NCBI GenBank assembly: GCA_004553485.1
Contig: SFLG01000068.1
Span: forward strand, 1-11,368
Reading direction: 5' to 3'
Source: Bacteroidales bacterium
Lineage (GTDB): Bacteria; Bacteroidota; Bacteroidia; Bacteroidales; Muribaculaceae
DNA length: 11,368 bases
The notes beneath the pieces were generated by a model. The model was not told the origin of the DNA, did no database searches, and was given only the letters and a program-made list of their open reading frames with translations. Made by a program: the position numbers and the translations under genes. Below, in pieces: positions 6,977 through 11,368 of the stretch (the stretch's first letter is position 1; the number at the start of each line of letters is the position of its first letter).

Positions 6977-8113
6977 TCAGACGGTCAGGGTGAAGGCGAT
7001 GGGCAGGTCGGGGGCGTTGAGGCGCAGCGTGCCGGCACACAGACGCGAGGCGCGGACGACGGCATCGCCGAAAAGCTGGTCGTGCGTCGGCGCCGACGGT
7101 GTCCACGGCGTAGCGGCGGACGGTCCGATGACATAGCGCCCCACCAGGCCGGGGGCAAGCACCTCGGCGGCAAGACGCAGGGCGACGTAGCCCATCGTCC
7201 GTCTGAGGTTTATCTCGGCAACGGCGACGGCACGGCTGCCGCGGCATCCCAACATATCCACACCTACCACTCCCTCATAGTCCGTGCCGATCAGCGACGA
7301 CAGCAGGCGGCCCGTCGCTTCCACGACGTCCTCGCGCACGGCCACGCCGCGGCGGGCAAGCTCGTCACGCAACAGCCCCTCGGAGGCCACCACGCTGCCC
7401 GTGTAGGTGTAGTGGCGGTCGTGGTCAAAGACCGACAGACCCAGGTAGCGCGCCTCTCCCCCGCACATCTCGTATAGGAGTCCGAAGTCAACAGCCTCGG
7501 CGACGAAGGGCTGCACCATCACCGAGCCCTGGCGGCGGATTGTGCCGGCGATCTTGCGCTCGAGGTCGGCGGCCGGGACGGTGTCACTGTCGGTGACGCC
7601 GCGTCCGCTGCTCGACCACGGCAGCTTCACCATCGCCCGGCCGTAGTGTGCGACGGCCTCCATCGCCTCGGCGGACGTAAAAGCCTCTGTGCCGGCGAGG
7701 AGGATGTCGGCGCAAGTCTCGCGCAGAGCCTCGGCAAGGCGCAGGGCCGTACGGCGATGGCTGAGGGCACGCATACGCTCGAGCCGCGCGTCGTCGGGCA
7801 GAAGGTCGGGTGACATCCCGGCCTCGAGGTAGGTGCGCCGTACGGGCCTGGACCATCCCCAGGGCGACGGCAACAGGCCGTCACAGTCGCCGTCGAAGGG
7901 CGCGACATCGCGGCCGAAGGCATCGCGCATGGCCTCGAGCCACGCCACGTTTGTCCCCGCGTCGATAAACCGGTCGCCGGCATCGCCCGTCCACAACGGG
8001 AGCACCGACCCGCAACGGCGCAGCGTAACCGCCGCCTTCGATGCCGTGTAGCCGGGGTTGTCGGCGGCAAGGGCACCGTCGTTTTCGGGATAAAAGTAAT
8101 GAAGCTTAGGCAT
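6977..8113 (-). CDS. ATP-grasp-like protein of unknown substrate
   Basis: The 378-residue product has features of the ATP-grasp fold, whose enzymes use ATP to join a carboxylate to an amine or similar nucleophile through an acyl phosphate. Lys163 sits in VKLPWSSSGRGV, a lysine followed by a glycine-rich loop typical of ATP binding. MVQPFV (198-203) matches the hinge strand. Asp286 (GVVGVDML) and E300-I-N-L-R304 match the Mg2+-binding Asp and the ExNxR signature. The start is the ATG at 8113, giving MPKLHYFYPEND; upstream extension to 8269 is possible in frame but would run over the mutL promoter. I believe similar proteins of about this size occur as conserved hypotheticals in Bacteroidales. 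No signal peptide, so cytoplasmic. It is divergent from mutL, with its own -7 box. Substrate is unknown; the ATP-grasp call rests on motifs. Confidence 0.8.
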   Translation of the reverse strand: MPKLHYFYPENDGALAADNPGYTASKAAVTLRRCGSVLPLWTGDAGDRFIDAGTNVAWLEAMRDAFGRDVAPFDGDCDGLLPSPWGWSRPVRRTYLEAGMSPDLLPDDARLERMRALSHRRTALRLAEALRETCADILLAGTEAFTSAEAMEAVAHYGRAMVKLPWSSSGRGVTDSDTVPAADLERKIAGTIRRQGSVMVQPFVAEAVDFGLLYEMCGGEARYLGLSVFDHDRHYTYTGSVVASEGLLRDELARRGVAVREDVVEATGRLLSSLIGTDYEGVVGVDMLGCRGSRAVAVAEINLRRTMGYVALRLAAEVLAPGLVGRYVIGPSAATPWTPSAPTHDQLFGDAVVRASRLCAGTLRLNAPDLPIAFTLTV

Positions 8114-8158
8114 TGTCGATGGCCTATGAGTAATAAGGCGATGGCCGCGTTGCGTCGG

Positions 8159-8166
8159 CAAAGTTA
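8159..8166 (-). promoter_or_regulatory. -7 box of the ATP-grasp-like gene
   Basis: On the minus strand TAACTTTG matches TAnnTTTG. The transcript would start near 8153, giving a leader of about 40 bases before the ATG at 8113. This supports the shorter start of the gene over the upstream in-frame extension. The box lies back to back with the mutL -7 box, 43 bases away. Confidence 0.55.
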
Positions 8167-8191
8167 CAACTTTAACACGGGACAACGTAGG

Positions 8192-8217
8192 TTTGTCGGC
8201 AATTTTCGCTATCTTTG
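8192..8217 (+). promoter_or_regulatory. Promoter of mutL
   Basis: TATCTTTG (8210-8217) is a good Bacteroidetes -7 box. A TTTG lies at 8192-8195, only 14 bases upstream, shorter than the usual -33 spacing, so the -33 call is weak. The predicted transcript starts near 8222, about 24 bases before the ATG at 8246, and there is no Shine-Dalgarno sequence. Confidence 0.6.
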
Positions 8218-8245
8218 CAATTCGCAAAACATCTCTGAAACCGAT

Positions 8246-10234
8246 ATGCCCACTGCCGACATCATACACCTTTTGCCCGACTCCGTCGCCAACCAGATAG
8301 CCGCCGGAGAGGTTATCCAGCGCCCCGCCTCGGTGGTTAAGGAGCTGGTGGAGAACTCGGTGGATGCCGGTGCGACGTCAATCGAGATACATATCCGCGA
8401 CGCCGGCAAGACGCTTATCCACGTCATCGACAACGGCTCAGGCATGTCGGAGACTGACGCGCGCATGGCCTTCGAGCGCCACGCGACGTCCAAAATCAGC
8501 AAGGCCGACGACCTGTACACCCTGCACACGATGGGCTTCCGCGGCGAGGCTCTGCCCAGTATCGCCGCCGTCAGCGAGATAGAGATGCGCACTATGCGCC
8601 ACGGCGAGCAGTTGGGTACACGTCTGGTTATCAGCGCTTCGGCCGTGCAGAGCCAGGAGGCGCTGCCCTGCCGTCCCGGCACATCGCTGATGGTGAAAAA
8701 CCTGTTCTTCAACCTGCCCGGGCGCCGTCGCTTCCTCAAGAAGGACCCGGTGGAGCTGTCGCATATCGTACACGAGTTCGAGCGCCTCTCGCTGGTAAAC
8801 TTAGGCCTTAACCTCAAGTTCACCCACAACGGTACGGTCATCCACCAGTTCCAGGCCGCCCCGCTGTCGCAGCGCATAGGCCAGCTCTTCGGCAACACCG
8901 TCGAGCGCTCGCTGATACCGGTGCAGACCGAGACGCCGCTGGTAAAAATCACGGGATACGTGGGCGCGCCGTCGTCGGCACGCCAGCGTGCCCATCTGCA
9001 ATATTTCTTTGTCAACGGCCGCAACATGAAGCACCCCTACTTCCACAAGGCCGTGCTCAACTGCTTCAAAGACCTCATCTCGGACAAGGAGCAGCCTAAC
9101 TACTTCATCAACTTCGAGACCGACCCGTCGCGCATCGACGTCAACGTGCATCCCCAGAAGCACGAGATAAAGTTTGAGGACGAACAGGTTATCTGGCAGG
9201 TGCTCACCGCCGCCGTCCGCGAGGGCCTGGGCCGCTATAACGTCGGCCCCGCCATCGACTTCGAGGGCGGCGACGTGCCCGAAATTCCGCCCATGCCGCA
9301 GGACAACGCCGAACCACGTTACAACACACCCGTCGACGAGGACATCTCGGCCTACAACCCGTTCGAGCTGAAGGCGCCTGCCGGCCCGCCCCCCGAAAGC
9401 CCGCGGCTGTTCGACCCGCTCAAGGCGACATCGGCAAAGTCGTCGGCGCTCAACGACGGCAACTGGCAGAAGCTGTACGAAAATTTCACCGCCCGGTCTT
9501 CCTCCCTGTCGTTCGGCGACAACGCCGGGTCTGACGCCACCGGCGAGAAAGCCGTGAGCAGCAGCATCTTCGCCACCCCCGACGACGGCGACACCCTGCC
9601 CTTCACCCCCACGGGCGGCGAGCGCACCGAGCATCCCGTCATCGAGGCCCTGGCTGTCAGCGACGACTTCGAGGGCAACCTCTTCCAGTTAAGTGACAGG
9701 TGGATAGTGACGACATCGCGCTCGGGACTGCTGCTAATCGACCAGCACCGCGCCCACGTGCGCATCCTCTTCGACCGCATCCTGCCCACTGTCGCCGACG
9801 GCAGCGTGGCCATGCAGAACCTGCTGTTTGCCGAGAGCATAGAGGTCACCGCCGCCAACGAGGCCGTGATGGACGCCGCACAGGACATGCTGCGCGGGCT
9901 CGGCTTCGGGCTCGTGCACCTCGATACATGCAAATGGGAAATTACGGGAATGCCCGCCGACCTTGGCGAGGCCGACCCGCGTCACACGCTGCTGGCGATA
10001 GTGGCCGACCTGGCCGAAACGGGCGGCGACCCCGAGTCGCAGCGCCGCTGCCGCATCGCCCTGTCGATGGCGCGGATGGCGGCGATACAGCCCAACCGCA
10101 AACTGTCAGCCGACGAGATGCGTCAGATTGTCACCGACCTCTTCAAGGTACGCGAACCCAACTACACCCCCGACGGCCAGCCCGTCTGCCGCCAGCTTAC
10201 CCTCGACCGCATAGCCCAGATGTTTCACCGCTGA
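8246..10234 (+). CDS. mutL: DNA mismatch repair protein MutL
   Basis: This 662-residue MutL couples mismatch recognition by MutS to strand removal. The GHKL ATPase domain fills about 1-330: ANQIAAGEVIQRPASVVKE with catalytic Glu33 and Asn37 (E. coli Glu29 and Asn33), DNGSGM with Asp62, and the ATP-lid region ending GFRGEAL (97-103). NVHPQKHEIKF closes the N-terminal half. A Pro/Ser-rich linker covers about 345-465, and the dimerisation domain follows. There the endonuclease motif DQHAxxExxxxE is DQHRAHVRILFD (499-510), so the key Glu is Val505, and the CPHGRP motif is TPDGQP. The start at 8246 is chosen because MPTADIIHLLPDSVANQIAAG matches the family N-terminus and sits just after the -7 box; an in-frame start at 8099 would precede the promoter. 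The last 10 bases overlap the convergent neighbour. Confidence 0.97.
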   Translation: MPTADIIHLLPDSVANQIAAGEVIQRPASVVKELVENSVDAGATSIEIHIRDAGKTLIHVIDNGSGMSETDARMAFERHATSKISKADDLYTLHTMGFRGEALPSIAAVSEIEMRTMRHGEQLGTRLVISASAVQSQEALPCRPGTSLMVKNLFFNLPGRRRFLKKDPVELSHIVHEFERLSLVNLGLNLKFTHNGTVIHQFQAAPLSQRIGQLFGNTVERSLIPVQTETPLVKITGYVGAPSSARQRAHLQYFFVNGRNMKHPYFHKAVLNCFKDLISDKEQPNYFINFETDPSRIDVNVHPQKHEIKFEDEQVIWQVLTAAVREGLGRYNVGPAIDFEGGDVPEIPPMPQDNAEPRYNTPVDEDISAYNPFELKAPAGPPPESPRLFDPLKATSAKSSALNDGNWQKLYENFTARSSSLSFGDNAGSDATGEKAVSSSIFATPDDGDTLPFTPTGGERTEHPVIEALAVSDDFEGNLFQLSDRWIVTTSRSGLLLIDQHRAHVRILFDRILPTVADGSVAMQNLLFAESIEVTAANEAVMDAAQDMLRGLGFGLVHLDTCKWEITGMPADLGEADPRHTLLAIVADLAETGGDPESQRRCRIALSMARMAAIQPNRKLSADEMRQIVTDLFKVREPNYTPDGQPVCRQLTLDRIAQMFHR

Positions 10235-11196
10235 GCGCGGTGGCGCCGGGCGACGATGTGGCCGGCGAGGGTGTCGGCCATGGCGCGGTTGGCGGGTGTG
10301 GGGTTGTTTACGATGTCGAGCAGAATGTGGTTGTCGAGGTAATAGGCCAGAGGCGACCGGTCAAAGACGCCGCGGCGGCGGAAGGCCTCGACGTAGTCGG
10401 TCCAGCGCGCGCGGTGACTTGTCTTGTCATCGACCATCGTCAGCTCGTCGGCCTCGAACTCCATCGCCATGCCGTATTTTTGCGCAATATCGATTGCCTC
10501 GTCGAGACGCGACAGGGGTATGTTGCTGGTAAACATATAGTTGGGCTGATGGTAGACGATATCGAAGCCCAGGTCGCGCCAGCGCTGGTGGCCCTCGGCG
10601 CGGAAGTAGGGTATCCACACAAATTTCAGACCTTTGCCGTGCACATACTCCGAAATCTCCATGGGGAAATCGCCGGTGTTGACCATGTCCTCGTCAATCC
10701 AGTAAATTCCCCACAGGTCGAGGTTGTCATACCCGGCCTTTGCGAAACGCTCTGTGAGCTGGTCAAGGAACCACTTTGCCGCCGTCTTTTTGTCGGCAAG
10801 ACTGTCGAAGTCGAGGGCGCGGCCGTCAACCTCGCCCCAGTCTTTCTGCCCCGGCATGGGCACAAAGCAGGTCAGCGTCACCTTGTGGCGGAAGCCCGGG
10901 TCGCCCAACTCGCGCTTTTTCTCGCCAATCACGCTGTCGAGGGCGCTGAGGCTCTTGCCAGGCTCGAAGAGGCGGTCGAGGTACCACTCCCACTGCTTGC
11001 GCGTGGCATTTTTTTTGTCGTAGCCCGGCGAGTAGGTATAGCCTTTGCCGTCCTTGAACTCGAGGAACAGGAAGCCATCGAAGAGCCACTCCTCGCGGCC
11101 GTCGGCAAACTTGTGGGTGACGTATGGGGCTATCTGGTCGGGCGTCCAGTCGACGCGCATGGTGCCGCCCTGGTATATCAGCGCCATATCGCGCAC
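10225..11196 (-). CDS. DUF4855-like protein without signal peptide
   Basis: The 323-residue product resembles the DUF4855 family of Bacteroidetes and other bacteria, thought to be TIM-barrel proteins related to glycoside hydrolases; no reaction is established that I know of. Recognisable segments are MALIYQGG near the start, WLFDGFLFLEFKDG (37-50), LWGIYWIDED (161-170), KFVWIPYFRAEG (191-202), LGFDIVYHQPNYMF (209-222) and MEFEADE (245-251). The acidic and aromatic residues there (for example Glu169, Glu246) could line a sugar-binding site; this is inference. The start is GTG at 11196 or ATG at 11187. No ATG lies upstream in frame before a stop at 11227-11229, and no signal peptide is encoded in any nearby frame. 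It follows an rsgA-like gene with a 66-base gap and no clear promoter, so may be cotranscribed. Its end overlaps mutL by 10 bases. Confidence 0.82.
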   Translation of the reverse strand: MRDMALIYQGGTMRVDWTPDQIAPYVTHKFADGREEWLFDGFLFLEFKDGKGYTYSPGYDKKNATRKQWEWYLDRLFEPGKSLSALDSVIGEKKRELGDPGFRHKVTLTCFVPMPGQKDWGEVDGRALDFDSLADKKTAAKWFLDQLTERFAKAGYDNLDLWGIYWIDEDMVNTGDFPMEISEYVHGKGLKFVWIPYFRAEGHQRWRDLGFDIVYHQPNYMFTSNIPLSRLDEAIDIAQKYGMAMEFEADELTMVDDKTSHRARWTDYVEAFRRRGVFDRSPLAYYLDNHILLDIVNNPTPANRAMADTLAGHIVARRHRAQR

Positions 11197-11262
11197 GTCG
11201 CATCGTAAGGAAATATGTAATGTGGTTCAGGTTTTTTTGTGTAGGGGCGAGGTCCGGGGCGA

Positions 11263-11368
11263 TCAGTATCCCTTGCGGTATTTCTCGGCGTCGCCGGCGG
11301 TGTCCTCGTTGAGGATGGAGAGGTACGAGTTGTAGCGCGAGTCGGCGATGCGGTGGTCGGCCACGGCC
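11263..11368 (-). CDS. rsgA: 3' end of a probable ribosome-assembly GTPase RsgA
   Basis: The minus strand encodes the last 34 residues of a protein cut by the right window edge, with a TGA stop at 11265-11263. The tail contains AVADHRIADSRYNSYLSIL and ends EKYRKGY. This is the pattern at the C-terminus of RsgA (YloQ/YjeQ), a circularly permuted GTPase that helps mature the 30S subunit: after the zinc-binding Cys/His cluster, not visible here, the protein has a helix with SRYxSYLxxL and ends with KYR(K/E)xY. Only the tail is available, so the assignment rests on this short match. The DUF4855-like gene follows in the same direction after 66 bases. Confidence 0.75.
   Translation of the reverse strand, partial: AVADHRIADSRYNSYLSILNEDTAGDAEKYRKGY

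Noticed and set aside
8099..8245. A 49-residue N-terminal extension of MutL from an upstream in-frame ATG.
   Set aside because: It lies before the predicted mutL -7 box, and the family N-terminus begins at the ATG at 8246.
8114..8269. A 52-residue N-terminal extension of the ATP-grasp-like protein.
   Set aside because: It would cross the gene's own -7 box (8159-8166), the mutL promoter and the mutL start. The shorter start gives a natural N-terminus.
10826..11203. A 125-codon minus-strand frame that starts with an ATG just upstream of the DUF4855-like gene.
   Set aside because: It is shifted relative to the recognised protein and gives an Arg/Pro/His-rich translation without motifs. No frameshift is needed to explain the conserved core.
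9700..11208. A 502-codon plus-strand frame spanning the end of mutL and the antisense of the DUF4855-like gene.
   Set aside because: It runs out of frame through mutL and then antisense to a recognised gene. The apparent length comes from base composition.

Overview
The window looks like chromosomal DNA of a GC-rich member of the Bacteroidales. Four things support this: Bacteroidetes-type -7 promoter boxes (TAnnTTTG) upstream of the main transcription units, a near absence of Shine-Dalgarno sequences, a MutL with Bacteroidales-type N- and C-termini, and a DUF4855-like protein. The GC-rich codons would suit families such as Muribaculaceae or Rikenellaceae, but the family cannot be fixed from the sequence alone. 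No tRNA, rRNA, CRISPR array or complete mobile element was seen.

Layout. Bases 1-109 hold no convincing gene, only a nested inverted repeat that may be the end of a repetitive or insertion element. Bases 110-3219 (minus strand) form a probable three-gene operon: a neurotransmitter:sodium symporter (NSS) family transporter, a 99-residue single-span membrane protein that starts 3 bases after the transporter's stop, and a second NSS transporter. Its promoter lies near 3292-3299 and its leader can fold into competing hairpins. Bases 3220-3630 are a divergent intergenic region with a very GC-rich core: a perfect 26-bp palindrome, a large imperfect inverted repeat and an 18-bp tandem direct repeat. 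Bases 3631-6885 (plus) encode an exported Tricorn-type serine protease with two beta-propeller regions, a PDZ domain and a complete catalytic set, followed by a strong intrinsic terminator.

Bases 6977-8113 (minus) encode an ATP-grasp-like protein of unknown substrate, divergent from mutL (8246-10234, plus); each has its own -7 box in the 132-base gap. mutL overlaps by 10 bases the convergent end of a DUF4855-like gene (10225-11196, minus). The last 106 bases are the 3' end of a gene whose product ends like the ribosome-assembly GTPase RsgA.

How the genes relate. The clearest functional unit is the transporter operon, probably for Na+-coupled uptake of amino acids or related amines. The Tricorn protease opposite it would make peptides and amino acids in the cell envelope, so shared control across the palindromic region is plausible but unproven. 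The mutL, ATP-grasp, DUF4855 and rsgA neighbourhood shows no obvious common pathway. The strongest leads are the change of both Na1-site asparagines in one transporter, the small protein between the two transporters, the competing hairpins in the operon leader, the palindromic intergenic core, and the lost endonuclease motifs of MutL.
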